Positions 47,601 through 61,225 of a DNA stretch of 64,000 nt are shown in pieces. Source of the stretch: Tanytarsus gracilentus (taxonomy: Eukaryota; Arthropoda; Insecta; Diptera; Chironomidae); contig JAXRKN010000040.1 in assembly GCA_038502055.1 (NCBI GenBank), positions 6,718,001 through 6,782,000 of the forward strand, given 5' to 3'. Both the position numbers and the translations under genes were made by a program. Under the pieces are notes generated by a model. It made no database searches, was not told the origin of the DNA, and worked only from the letters and a program-made list of their open reading frames with translations. Every line of letters begins with the position of its first letter. The first letter of the stretch is position 1.

Positions 47601-50600
47601 GGCACACTCATAAATTACGATCAATTTATATTCGTTCAATGAAAATAAATTCTATCTGATGGAAGAAAACTTCAATTTCTTTCAATCAAAAATAAAATTC
47701 TCTATCATCTTTTTATACAAAATGAAATTTGAAAATCCATTAATGATGGAAAGCAATTGCCCTCTCGTCGTCGCTTCTTTCCGTATTAGGTGAAATATTG
47801 TGCCAAGCAAAGTATTCGAAAGAGCGCATAGTCTATTTTTATAAGTTCTCGCAACTCTTTTCGAAAACACATCTCAAAAGTGAACATTGTATTAGAAGGA
47901 GCATGGGGAATATATATCAAGAAAAAGAAGAATTTTTCCAAATTTACAAATTCGGCAAGAAAAATATCTAAAGTCTCGTATTTTGTGGAAGGCTATAAAT
48001 ATAACAATTTTTCACATATATAGTTTTACCTAGTAGTCAATCGTTTTTCTTTTCGCACATCAATGCGCGATGAAAAAATATTTAAATCTGTTGCTTATGT
48101 TGAAACAATATAAATCAGACAAAAAGATGAAATTTAAAAAACATAATAAATTTGCTTTAATCGATTAAAAGCTCCATTTTTTTGGTTTTTCCAAAAAGCT
48201 CAATATTTAAAAAAATAAATTAAAATTTTTAAGGTGAAAATCTGCGTAGTTTTAAAGGTAATTTTTAAACTACATATTATTTTCTAGTGTGATATCATAA
48301 GATATGAAGAAATTTTAAAATAAAGAGGATTTTTTTCTTCTGATTTTGTGTTAGTTTGAGAGTCAGAAAAATATTTTTAGACATGAGCTCTCTCATTGCG
48401 TAACGAAAAAATCTGGGAATGATCTGAGACGGGGTGTAGGGAACAAAAACTGTTATATATGTATACATGCTTTTCACTCAAACAAAAATCTTGATGAGAC
48501 AGCAAATAATTCAATTTTCAATCGTTTAAGATCGAAATTGGTTAGGGAAAAAATCTTATTGGTGTATCCAAAAAGTTTACCTTTCACAGCACGTTTTCAC
48601 TTCTTTTTTGAAATAAATTTCCATGCACCAGTAAATTTCACTAAAAAAGTAATCATTTTTGAAACTGATTCAGAATGGTTTTTTAATTCATCATCGTTTT
48701 ACTTTTTTAATTAAAAACACTTTGTAAAAATGCTAGATCATGAAAAAATTTTCTTTAAAAAATATCCCGAGCTAAGTTGAAAACGATGTTAACTTAATGA
48801 AAACTAAAAGAATAATGCAGCTAAGGATGCATATGTTGCTTACAGTAAGAAGATTTTCAGCTTAGAAGGGGTCTAAAAATGGATACAGCAAAGCGATTGG
48901 TTGGAAACGACCGAGATGAGGAGAAAAAAGTTATAAATGTTTTCGAAATAACATACTGTAAAAGATCTCTCACATTGATCGCTTTAGTCACATATATGTG
49001 TGTCCATACACATTTACAACTGATCGCGAGTTTTTGTTTCCAGGGGGTGAATTATGTATATTATTTGCTTTTGACAATCGTAATTCGTATGAGGTGGGGG
49101 AAATTGTTATTTTAATAACTTTTTTCTTAAAGTTTTCTTTATTTTAATAATTTTAATTAATTTTACAAACATAATTATCTATACCTTGATTATTTCATTA
49201 TGAAGCGAAAAAATTTCAACTACAACATTTTCAGCACAATTCATTTTTCTTAATTATCTGTCCGTCCGTGTGTCTCTTTGAGATATTGGTTCGTGGGTCA
49301 CAGAGGTCGTATTTTTTCCAGATGGTAGAAATTTATATTCTATTTTTAATTTGTAAAATTATTAGATTAGGACCCCTAATTAAATACTAATATTATTTAA
49401 TATAATTATTGATTTTTTGAATACATTTTTAGTAAAGAAAACACTCACCAGTGGGTTTTGATATACTTTTTAAAAAAATATTTTTCCTTCTCGACGCATC
49501 TATTTTTCAACCCACTAACTTGTTTAAGTATATGTGTAGGTTTTTATTTCCGAAAATATTCTGGATTTAACCGTATATTGGAAAATTTGCAACAAATTGG
49601 ATTCTGATAGGCAATTTTTTAAGACATATGCACAACACATTTTTCATAGTTTTCTTCGCAATACCCATGGAGTCAACACGATGCCCATGTGTTTATCATT
49701 TCTCAATAGATTTTGTCCTTTCACATATCAACACTGAAACACATTTTGTTTTAGTAGTATGTTGAAAGTGACTCACGAAGAATTTTTTCATATCTTGACA
49801 TACATAAGAGTGAAAATCTCATTAAATTTATGACCTCTCGTGAAAAAATAAAATTCAACGTTGTCTTCAAGCTTATTAATAGATCCCCAACTGTCTCAAA
49901 TTGTATACATACTCACACACATACAGACATCCTTTCTACACAAAAAATATTTTAATGACTATAGGAAAAATAGTTTTCTCTGGAAAAAATTGCCAAAAAA
50001 GTGTACCACATGCATATTATTTTAGCATTACAGCTCCCTTACCTAATTCTAAAAATTATCAGAAAGGTGTGATGTTTATTTAAAATTATAAAATGATTTC
50101 GGATATTTTGGTAAATGATGACATTGTTTTAACTTAGAAAATATTTTTTCCCATGAATTCAAATGTGACTTTATGCTCTAAAGTAAAACTTTACTAGTGG
50201 CCAAAAATCAAAAACTAATTGTCTCCCGCCCTGGTTCTTATGTAAAGTTTTAAAGTATTCAGTTCCCTCCTACATGAAAATTACTCATAAATTTCTGGTG
50301 AAAAAATACACACCGTTCATGACTCCGACGTCTAACCACGCTGTTTTCTATTTTTAAATTTTTATCTTGGATGGATGAACGTATGAAGCTTACATAGCTA
50401 TTTTGAAAAACTTTAAATTAAATTTTCATTTTTTTATCAGTTATAACCGAATTTAACAACACTATTGATCTTAGCAAGTACATTAAAAAAATCAGATACG
50501 ATTAGTTTTCAAAATTTATCTTCATCTATCACTTGATAAGCAATCCCGATTGAGCAGCTAAACGCTTTTTTTGAATCTGAATCATTTTTCTCGATTTGAC

Positions 50601-52744
50601 TATTTTCATTTGTGTGTATATAATTTTAAATGATATTCTCGTGGTAGTGAAAGTATTAACGTTAAGTAGACGGGAAAAATGTGAGTAAAAAGTATGAAAA
50701 TAGTATGCATGTCATTCACCTTCTTGCTTCTTGCGATTGCTGTATCTTGAAGTCAGTTTTATTCTATTAAATCTCTCTCCTTCATTTCTCGAAAAAAAAT
50801 TCTTCCATTTGTATGTTTGCATTCGATTTTTTTTTCTCTTTTCTTTCAGTCAGCGCCTTACTACTTCTCACGTTAAACACGCATTTATATACATGAGGAA
50901 GAAAAAGTCATGAACATTTTCATTCTCTTTCACAAAATCCTAAAAATAAACTGAAGCTGCGGATCTTTAAATGAAAAAATTTCCAAAGATACCTTTAAAT
51001 TGAATCCAAATAAAGAACTAACTGCTTAATTGAATGATCGAGTCACTCCTTACTTACCCACATTTTATAGTGGAATAATGATCGATAATGCATTATATAG
51101 ACTGATATAGCTATTTGAATATTAGTTTTTTATTTTATCATGATGCAAAATCCATTGACGTCAGGTTTTCGAAATGAAAAAAGTGCATTTCACGTAGGAT
51201 GTCTGAAAATTTCAATAAAATCAAAATTTATGACGAAACGTCCTCGTCTCTTGCACATTATTAGTCACAACGGAACACGAATTTCACAGTGGGGCAAAGA
51301 GTGAAAAACTCACACATAAATCTTGCCTTGGTAATTTATAACACTCAAGGATGTCTTGTTATTCACATTGTATAAGCGAAAATTTTGCATCATAAATTGC
51401 TGCCGGTAAAATTTCGCGGAAATCCTTTAGAATTCCCTCCTCTTCCAGTTTTTTATCCATTTGAGAGCATATAAGTGTGGTGTATATTAAAAATGCATGC
51501 TGTAAACAGTATGAAACAGATGAGTTAAGCAACTAACAACGAACAATATATATGCATACTTGCATGCTATCAAACTTTCAAGTGAATAACACTATTTTCC
51601 AGTATAACGTTTTACCACCCTTTTCTGCAACCCACCCTGCTATTAAAAGTGTCTTCATGAACAAAATTTAATACCTCCATTGTTTCATATTATGATAACG
51701 TGATGACAACTACGAGGATAAAAATGTAATTTTAAATTACAATTTTGTAAAAATGATAATTACATACATATAATTGTGTGGTTAACTTAATTCAGAGCAA
51801 TTAATAATAAAAATTTAATCATATATACCTATTTGTTAAAAAACGTATTTTTGTAAATAACTATTATTAAGTTTCATATGAATTTTGAGAGTAATCTAAT
51901 TTTTAATTTTGAGCGCAGCTCGATACATGAGTTGTGCGACGACAATATCCACCAGCAAAATTGTAACATTATTAGTATTTTAAAAATTTTAATTGTCCAA
52001 ATATTGTTTTTGAGCTGCGTGAATTTATTAAAAGAAACAAGTTTTACTTCGAGCTCCGTTTAAAAATTAATTTGAAATGAAGGGAAGCTACAGGGGAAGC
52101 TATAATATTGAGCATAGAAAGAAATGCAATTTTATCGTTGTTATCTGCAAAATTGAACTTTTTTAGGTCAGTCTGAAAATATTTTTAATGCATCTTCAGA
52201 AAAGATTGAAAATTGTAACAATTTTAATAAATTTAGTTGAGCGTGAACAACTAGTTTTTTTCATGATTTTTTTAAAAACCCACTTTGGGTAATCATTGCG
52301 CAGTCCACGCGGTATTTTTTAAACTTATCTGATTGTGCCCATGATGATCACTTTGTAAAGCTCAGGATTATTTTCCCTGTTTTAAAATTGTCAGTTTACC
52401 ATCCATTTCATACATATATATTTCGCTCATGGAAAGCGGGTATTTTTGAGTTAACTCTCACACAAAGCTTTGAAACAGAGATCGTAAACGGAAAAACGAG
52501 CATCCAAACGCTACCAACCTATATAAACTACGCTAAAATCACGTTGCTTTGGGAATTTTTGATGCTATTCCAGTCGATGATAATATCATCAATATTCCTT
52601 AAGCATCACTGAATTCAATTTATTTTCAATCAGCGTGCTGCAGCGTCAGCGCAGAAAAAAGAAAATGTAATTTGAAGTTTTTTGGATTGCATCATAATAT
52701 AAGTTTTTTTCTCCCTTCTCTCTTACTCCCGCAATCTCATTTAG
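44651..52744. other. Long interval with no recognised gene
   Basis: Eight kilobases of AT-rich sequence. I found no conserved coding exon, tRNA, rRNA or clear repeat family. Open frames such as 47371-47613 and 48879-49115 lack recognisable features. Confidence 0.4.
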
Positions 52745-52829
52745 CTCTCTTTCTTTCTTTCTTTCTCTCTCTCTTTCTCTCGGTCGTTCACGAACGGAAT
52801 CAACATCTGTTGCGAAGCAACAGATGTTG
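52745..52829. repeat. CT microsatellite followed by a perfect 13-bp hairpin
   Basis: A (CTTT)n/(CT)n tract occupies 52745-52781. CAACATCTGTTGC (52801-52813), a GAA loop, and the inverse GCAACAGATGTTG (52817-52829) follow, then GTGTAAAAAACGGT. The same downstream motif follows another hairpin cluster at 53830-53885. Confidence 0.75.
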
Positions 52830-53233
52830 TGTAAAAAACGGTCAAAAAATATTTAAAAAAAAATTCTTACATGCGCTCCAATACTTCACCACTTACCCTC
52901 TTCCCTCGATAATCATGCGCTCTCACTGTCGTACCCCCAATTCATTTTCATACAGTGACAAGATTAAAGACAGCGAGAGAAGAAGTGCAAAAACAGTAAT
53001 ATTACCAAAGATGAAATAAATAATAATTTTAGAAAGAGTTAATTCTTGTTGGAATTAATAAAAAAAATGTCAAAAAACAGTCAATCATAACGGTGAAATT
53101 AAAATCTTGCTCAAGAGATTCGTCAAGGGGTAAATTACGGTCGCGATCAATTCAAACATTCACATGCTTAATTTTCAAAAAGTAATTTTTGTTACCAAAT
53201 TAAGTACAATAAATTTGATCTGGAAAAAGGACT

Positions 53234-53772
53234 AAATAAAATAAGTAAAAAAAATTTAACAACACTCCCTTCTCTTTGTACTACTAGGTATTTCGCACGG
53301 AAAAGTATTAAATAAAATAAAATCAGTAAACATTTTGACATTTTTATACATTTTGTTATGGCTCTCTTGTAAACTTAAAACTAAATTTTGGTATTTGCTT
53401 TATCGCAACATATTAAACATATGTATGCAATACTTGAATGAATTTAATATTGGAATTTAAGATCCAAAAATTAGAGAAGTGGAGCGGTTTTAAAAAACAT
53501 CAAACAGACAAAAATTACCGCTCCACTTTTCTAATTTTTGGATCTTAAATTCCAATATTAAATTCATTCAAGTATTGCATACATATGTTTAATATGTTGC
53601 GATAAAGCAAATACCAAAATTTAGTTTTAAGTTTACAAGAGAGCCATAACAAAATGTATAAAAATGTCAAAATGTTTACTGATTTTATTTTATTTAATAC
53701 TTTTCCGTGCGAAATACCTAGTAGTACAAAGAGAAGGGAGTGTTGTTAAATTTTTTTTACTTATTTTATTTT
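53234..53772. mobile_element. Foldback element, copy 1 (about 255-bp arms, 28-bp loop)
   Basis: The left arm 53234-53488 is almost perfectly inverse to the right arm 53517-53772, separated by a 28-bp loop. The arms contain CGCACGGAAAAGTATTAAAT, AGGTATTTC and end in AGTGGAGCGGT. Near-identity of the two arms means recent origin or gene conversion. There is no coding capacity. It belongs to the same family as the 54.9-kb and 40.6-kb copies. Confidence 0.85.
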
Positions 53773-53825
53773 CCCACTTCTATAATATACCCTAAAACTA
53801 ATTTCATCTCGAGCATTGAAGAGTT

Positions 53826-53900
53826 TACCGCTGTGCGTCACGCACAGCTGATGTCGCGTAGCGAAGCGGAGCGAGATCAGCTGTGTAAAAAGTAACGGTA
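53826..53900. repeat. Nested short hairpins
   Basis: GCTGTGCG-TCA-CGCACAGC (53830-53848) overlaps a second inverted repeat, CACAGCTGAT (53844-53853) with ATCAGCTGTG (53876-53885), and an outer TACCG/CGGTA pair. Downstream GTGTAAAAAGTAACGGT parallels the motif after the hairpin at 52801-52829. Confidence 0.7.
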
Positions 53901-54049
53901 GAAAAATTTTTAAACTTTAAATTAATTACTCAGTTTCGATAAAAACCCTTCGAAAATACAATAACATTTGGAGAAAAAAAAAACAAATATTTAAAATTCT
54001 TCAATTCATCATAAACCACATTTAAGTGTAATCACAAATATCACAGGTA

Positions 54050-54619
54050 AGAAACAAAATTAAATTAAACATAAAATTTGTTAAATTAAAGTCAGAATAT
54101 TTTAAAATTTCAGATATTAAAACAAGCAAACGGACACTATTCAGAAGCTGATGGAAATGAATTTAAATTCATTGAGGAACAAGGAAATTTACAGAAAATA
54201 ACGATCAACAAGCTCGAAGACGAAGGCAAGACAATAATCAACACAGAATGGCACGACGAGTGAATCAAAGTAAACTCACAGCAAAGATTTGGACAATGCA
54301 ATACGCAATTCTAACATAGAACGCAACAAGAGAACTCCACAAATTCCTTGACATGGAGATGGCGATTGATGAACTCAATCGAAAGGTGAGGTAAAAGTTG
54401 AACGAAAAAAATAAAGATCTTTTACACATTTAATTTCTAGCACGGAAATGACAAGACAGAGAAACAACAAGAAAACAAATGAGACGGAAATCGAGAGGAA
54501 TCAGTTCGTTGACGAGAAGGAAAAGGAATGCGAGGACGAAGACAAGGACATGGCAATAAACGAGATCGCTTTCAATTCGGGACAAAAACAAAAACACGTC
54601 CATCTTCACCTTGGATAAA
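54050..54619 (+). other. Coding-like, intron-bearing segment between two foldback elements
   Basis: The segment is richer in G/C and purines than its surroundings. A CACAG|GTAAG donor at about 54048 and a TTTCAG acceptor ending at 54114 precede an open frame (54115-54263). It reads like protein (GHYSEADGNEFKFIEEQG, then charged KLEDEG) but has no ATG, and a stop lies just upstream in the preceding exon. A second donor (AAG|GTGAGG, about 54388) and acceptor (TTTCTAG, about 54440) join a further frame ending HVHLHLG at 54619. It has no recognisable domain. It may be a small gene, a captured gene fragment or a transposon remnant. Confidence 0.35.
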
Positions 54620-54891
54620 TAAATAAAAACATGTATAAAATGAAAATAAAATAGATAATAGATTTACTGAAAAAGACAAATAGTTCATAGTTTAAAGTTA
54701 ATAAAATATAGCAAACATAAACGGTCAATAAAAAGTTCATAACGGCATATTAGAATTCGAATCTTGATCGGGGGACTTATAAAAATTAATAAAATGTAAA
54801 CAAAAACAAATCAGAAAATTAAATGGACCAAACAAACTAAAGAAAATTTAAACCATTTATATGTTAAAAGTTTGAACAGGAAAAAGTATTA

Positions 54892-55473
54892 AATAAAATA
54901 GTTAAAAAAAATTTTAAAACCCACTTCTATTTAGTACATTCCGCACGGAAAAGTATAAAATAAAATAAAATCAGTATAAAGACTGATATTTTGATATATT
55001 TTGTTTACCCATTGAGTACATCAAACAAAATTTTGATATTATTTGCTGTATCGTGAGATATTTTAAACATGCGAGTGCATGTAATACTTGAATGGAATGA
55101 AAACTGGAATTAAAGAACAAAATAAAGAAGTGGGGGCGGTTTAAATAATTAAACACAACAAATTAACAATTAAAAAATATATCTTAAAAAAATAAACACT
55201 TAGCAACATGCACATCAAAAATATACCGCCCCCACTTCTTTATTTTGTTCTTTAATTCCAGTTTTCATTCCATTCAAGTATTACATGCACTCGCATGTTT
55301 AAAATATCTCACGATACAGCAAATAATATCAAAATTTTGTTTGATGTACTCAATGGGTAAACAAAATATATCAAAATATCAGTCTTTATACTGATTTTAT
55401 TTTATTTTATACTTTTCCGTGCGGAATGTACTAAATAGAAGTGGGTTTTAAAATTTTTTTTAACTATTTTATT
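54892..55473. mobile_element. Foldback element, copy 2 (about 249-bp arms, 84-bp loop)
   Basis: Left arm 54892-55140 and right arm 55225-55473 are near-perfect inverse copies. They share the CGCACGGAAAAGTA core and the terminal GGCGGT with copy 1, but differ in the ACCCACTTC end and in a different, longer loop. The arms within each copy are more alike than the arms between copies. Confidence 0.85.
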
Positions 55474-57582
55474 CTGAAATAAGGAAATCTCGTTGACCCA
55501 CACCAATGAATACAACAAAATGATTTTACCTCTCCTTTTCTAAAGTTTCAATCAAAAGTACACAGATAAACAATAATTTTCTCTAATTTGAATTTTAGAC
55601 AGGTTTAAATCTGAAAGCGTATTTTACTTTTTTATTTCAAGGTTTAAAAGCCGTGCTTTTGATAAACTCATTGATCTCTTGAAGGAGTCACAGTGGGTGT
55701 TCATCTCAATCCCAGACTCTGTGATATCATTACGGAAATATTAAAGATCTGTGGAATATTAATGAATGAACAAGGGTTCAAAGAACCACTTCTGAATTGA
55801 TAAAAATAATGACCATCAAAGAGCAAAGATTATTTTTAAGGGTAGAAACGAATGAAAATTATCGTTAACTAAGTACATTTAAATGATTTACAGATTTTCA
55901 CCTTATTGCACTAGGGAGTGATGAAAACTTTTATGTGCATTAAAATGAGTCGAGAACATTTTTTTCGAGTCTTTTTAAATGATAGTTTTTTTTATCATAC
56001 CATCAAACAAGAAAATATTACAATAAATTCAAAAAGCTAATGAAACCATTAAATTTTTTAATAATCATAAGCTTATATCATATAAGTTATATGGTATTGA
56101 CTACAAAAATTCATATTGTTTAATTGATATATTGAAAGTGGTATGTAATGTAATCATGATAACAGTAACTTAAATTTTTAATATTTCTATGTGACAGAAT
56201 TGAATTTTTTTTCCGTTTACGATGAATGAATTATTAATTTATTATTAAAAAATTTACAGTTTTTATCGAGCCTAATATTATTGCCATGCTAGGAAGATTT
56301 TAAGCAGCAGAGTCTATACGCTAACATCAAGCAAATGGTGGTCAGGTGGACGATATATTTGGGGGACAGACAAAATATAGTGCTCCCAGCCGAGTGATGA
56401 GTGAACTACACTAAAATTTATTTATATGAAAATTTAGTCTACTTAAGTGTATTATTTAATTTAAGGAATACTCGTTTTAAAAATATTACACGATACTACT
56501 CTGTTTGCGAGCAAAAACAAAGCTATAATCAATTTTTTAGTCTCTTCAAACCATTTAACTTGTTTTTTGACGGTTCACATTTTTCGCTTCGTTGTCAAAA
56601 AATTAAACTTATGCGACTTTTGTGCTGTTTTTTCTCAAATTCCATAAAAAATTGATTTACTTTGGCTGGGTAAACTGACTCTAAAGTTGAACGTGATTTT
56701 ACAGTAGAAGGAATGTCAACTTGTCTTTCCTTGACAATTGGGGAAACTTTTGTTAGTGATGCAGCATGATGACGGTAAACTTTTTTAAGCACGCTACTTG
56801 AGCACCCCGAATTTTTTTGTCACAATTTACACCATAAAGTTTTTCTAAGCACGTTCTCCAACTTTTCATCCCGGAAAAAAATAGAGTCTGGGAGGTTTCA
56901 TTTATTATCATAAAACGTGGCTTTACAATCCACAATGAATCAAATGATTTTATTTAAACCACAAGCGAAGAAGCTTAATAGTTAAGTTTCTTATTTAGTT
57001 TTCCGTTCTGTTCAGAAAACAACACAGTAATTTAGTGCACTGTATTTAAATTCTTGACAAACACATGACCAAACAGAGACAATTTCCATTCGTCCGCTGA
57101 ATTGTCTGTCTTTCAAAAAAAATTCTTACTCTTAGAGATGTTAATTTAACATTAACGTTAATTTTAACATATTTTTTTTTAATTTTAGAGAAATCAGAAA
57201 AAAATGTTCTTAGAAAATGCACGTATTTTTTTGGAAACGCTCCAATATTCATGAATGGGTATTGATAAAAAATTTTCTTTAGTATTCCATTCTTACTAAT
57301 TATTTTTTTTGAGTTGAAACACAAACAAACTTTTTATAGATGTTTTTAGCTTTACTGTTTCATCGTCACATCAGTACATTATCGCGTTTTAATAAATTTC
57401 CAAAAAATAACATTACTTTTTTTGCTCTCTCACGATTCTCTCACTCGCACATCACACTCTTTTTTCAACGTTTAATATTTGTTAGTCATATAGTAAGCAT
57501 AGACTTGTAGCGATCGTTTGACGAAGCTGTCCAACGAAAATTATTTATTAAATATTTGCGACGCATCTTGCCGCTAAACGTG
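55474..57582. other. Intergenic interval upstream of the GalNAc transferase
   Basis: No coding sequence recognised. The final 200 bp contain CTCTCTCAC/CTCTCACTCGC motifs (about 57425-57450) likely to lie in the promoter or leader of the GalNAc transferase gene. Confidence 0.4.
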
Positions 57583-60500
57583 ATGGTTTCAAATAGTTTT
57601 AAGCGATTTTTCTATCGACATGTGAGTAGTGTAGAATTTATTGCACCACGTCGACATCATTTAAGATGATATTCGTTGTTATCAAAAAAACACAAAGAAT
57701 GATATATTTATTTTCTGACGCGCTGGCGATAAAATAAAAGAGTTTCGGAAATGTGCATAGTAAAAATAATTTTCAATTGTAAGTGCCTAATTAAGTTAAT
57801 TCTTTTATCGATCATGTCTTTTGCTCTTTCCCAAAACTTTATCCCTTTTTCATCAAATTGCAACGTTGATGAAAACTAAATAACTTTGCCTTTAAAACTG
57901 GTTTTCTGCGTTTAACTACTGCTCTTGTGGCTCGCTCTCATGGCTTATTAATCAGACCTAACAGCAGAGTACCACGTATCTCTCTCTTTTCAAACCAACA
58001 CCATTATAACATTAAAATACGTTTTAAATATTTTTAAAAAATCCTCTCATTTTACTATCTTTACGCATTATTTTTATATTCATTGTGTATAGAGAATAAA
58101 AACATTGCATAAAAATTAATACTGCAGTATCAAAATAAATTAATTTATTTTTGACTCAATTTATTAAAAACAATCGACACAATAAAATGATTTTCTTGAC
58201 AGCAATCAATAATTTTTCATTCTGTTTTCAATTAGGATACGATAACAAATAGCTGTTGATTTCAATGAAAAATGACATTTTCTTTGAATTTTTGGCGACT
58301 GTAAATTTCAAAATACGAACATAATTCACTTTCAAATAATATGAGAGCAGAATTTGTTTGCGAGTGGAATAGAGAGAAAAAATATCCACAGTGTCAGTTT
58401 TCACACACATGCAAGAAGCACATGAGAGAGCATATAACAATGTCTGAAAAATTGATCAGACACATGCTTTAATACACGATACAACGATGATGTAAACAAA
58501 AATTAGCCGCTTTAAATTTATAATTGTACAAAAAAAATTTGTTTGTACCTAAATGTCTTGATTTTTTAAATTTGATTTTAAGTTTTCGCTTGTATTTAGT
58601 TAACGAGTAAAATATTATTTAATTAAACAACCACAAAATACCTAATCTATTTCTATTTGTTTTAGGTCAAAGGAAAAAGTTCCCTCATAAAACTTTGTGT
58701 GAACTTCATTATTGTCGCCTTTATATTTTTTTTGCTTGTGTCTCAAGTGTATAAACATTCAGCCAACTCCGCATCATCTAGAACTGAATATGAAGATAAA
58801 AATTCCGAAGCACTGCCTCGTGCAAATGCAATTGTTCAAGAGAGAAAAAAAATTAAAACACAACCAATTGTGCTACCGTACCTTAAAGAAGAAGACTTTG
58901 AGTATGTTGAGCCATCGGACTCTTTTTTTATACAAAAGCACAACGTATTGATGAAAAGAGTTGATTGGCACAATAGTTCACTCGATGCTGCTGAAAAAGC
59001 TCGTCAAGGGCCGGGTGAGCAAGGTAAAGCGTTCAAGCTCACTGATTCAAACGATATAGCAATCAACAATCAGCTTCTGAGAGTTAACGGCTATTGGGCT
59101 CGGGCAAGTGATATAATTAGCGTAAATCGCTCGGTAAGTAAATTGTTGTGAAGATTTAGAAAATGACATTAAAATAAGTTGAAAGCGTAGTTTAAAATAT
59201 GAATTATAAATAACAATTATTTTTAGGTTCACGATATTCGACATCCTCTATGTCAGCAAAAGAAATATCTCCAAGAATTGCCAACTGCATCTGTCGTAAT
59301 TCCATTTTTTAATGACCATTTGAGTGTGCTAATGCGCACAGTGCACAGCTGCATAAATCGAGCACCATCGCATCTTCTTAAAGAAGTTATTCTAGTCAAT
59401 GATCATTCAACTAAAACTGAGTTATATGATGAACTGAAATCTTATTTAGCTAATAATTTTGAAGGAAAAGCACATGTTGTAGATTTGCCTACTCGAGGTA
59501 ATTACTAATTAAAATACTTTTACACCAACTTACATCAATTTAGCTTAAAATTTTCATTTTTAAGAGAAACAAAAAATATTAATCTATAATTAAAATTTTT
59601 AATTTAGGAGGATTAATTACTGCTCGACTTGCTGGAGCCCGAGTTGCGACTGGGGATGTTTTGTAAGAATTTTCGATCATATAATAAAAATGTAATTTCT
59701 AATAATGTAACAATTTCTACTTATTTCAGAATTTTTCTTGATTCACACACTGAAGCCAATACAAATTGGCTACCACCACTTTTAGGTAATATTTTTTTTG
59801 TTTCTATGAGCAACCATAAATTTTACATTGATTCCTTTTTTAAAGATCCTATTGCACAAAACTACCGTGCGTGTGTGTGTCCTTTCATTGATGTCATTGA
59901 TGCTCAAGATTATGAGTACAGGTAATTCAAATGTTGCTTTAAAAATAATTCCAAAGCTGAACTTTAACATTGATTTTTTTTATTTAGAGCTCAGGATGAA
60001 GGGAATAGAGGTGGTGAGTACTGGACTAACTGGAGGTTGACTCAGATATATTATTATACTCATTTTAGCATTTGAATGGAATTTTCTTTATAAGAGAATT
60101 GATATTCGGCCTGGTGATCAAGAAACCCCCGCAGATAATTTTCCAAGTCCTGTGATGGCGGGTGGATTGTTTGCGATTTCAACGAAGTTCTTTTGGGAGC
60201 TTGGCGGATACGATCCAGGTCTCGATATTTGGGGCGGTGAGCAGTATGAGCTAAGTTTCAAAATTTGGCGTAAGCACATCATTAATGCTTCACAGCGAAC
60301 ACATAAAATTTTAATTGAATTGATTTTTACAATTCTTTTAGTGTGCGGTGGTACCATGCATGATTCTCCCTGTTCAAGAATTGGCCACATTTACAAATCT
60401 AATCCTTTTCCCGATCCACGTGGTTACGATTATGTTTCAAAGAATTTTAAAAGAGTTGCAGAGGTAAATTATAAGCTTAAATTCAAGTTGAGGTATATTG

Positions 60501-61225
60501 CGTTGAGTTCTCAAGCATTAAAAATTTATGTTTTTTAGGTATGGATGGATGAGTACAAAGAATATATCTATCAACGTAAACCCGAGAGATTTTCGAGAGT
60601 TGATGTAGGAGATATATCTAAACAATTAGCTATTAAAGAAAAGTTGCAATGCAAACCTTTCAAGTATTTCCTAGAAGTTGTGGCACCAGACATGCTCGAA
60701 AAATATCCACCCGTTCAAATTGAATTTGCTAGTGGTGTGGTATGTAATTGTTTAAACTTATCTTTATAAAAATAATTCATAAAAATATAATTTTAGATTG
60801 AAAGTGTAGCTCTGAAAGATTATTGTATTGATTCGATGGGACATTTTTACAAAGAACTTGGACTGTATCGATGCTCACATAATAAAGGACATCCATCAGG
60901 GCATCAACACTATTTCCTTGGTCATCACAGGGATATTGAATTTTATTCTGATGCAGCTTATTGTATCGATTCTTACGGTGCAAGTCTTAGGCTTGCTGCT
61001 TGCAATCACCGTCAAGGTGGCCAATATTTTCGCTATGATCTCGACAGCCAACAAATGTATAGTCAACCAAGCGAGAAAAAATGCCTTGAAGCTGACGCAT
61101 CTTCGCAGAAAATTTTAATCAAACCGTGCAATAGTCGAGAAGTGAAACAAAAATGGAAATGGGGACATGTGAATGAAGAAAATCTTAAAAATTGGAAATC
61201 ACGTGGTGCTAAAATTTTAACTTAG
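57583..61225 (+). CDS. Polypeptide N-acetylgalactosaminyltransferase, GALNT10/pgant6-like, 11 exons
   Basis: Eleven exons join in frame into 647 residues: 57583-57621, 58666-59133, 59227-59497, 59608-59662, 59730-59785, 59846-59921, 59988-60013, 60069-60269, 60342-60463, 60539-60739 and 60797-61225. Type II Golgi protein with a short cytosolic Arg/Lys tail, a membrane anchor at about 21-41 and a stem. The GT-A catalytic domain follows (VVIPFFNDH, the metal-binding DSH at 282-284, CVCPFIDVIDA, and the DIWGGEQYELSFKIW motif at 383-397). A ricin-type lectin domain (about 510-640) ends in KQKWKWG. The enzyme transfers GalNAc from UDP-GalNAc to Ser/Thr and starts mucin-type O-glycans. EQYE instead of the commoner EN(L/M)E fits the GALNT10-like branch. 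The 39-nt first exon was chosen because ATG plus GTGAGT fits the phase. AATAAA at about 61233. Confidence 0.9.

Noticed and set aside
52672..53019. 115-codon open frame on the plus strand
   Set aside because: It runs through the CT microsatellite and the 13-bp hairpin, which explains its openness; no conserved features.
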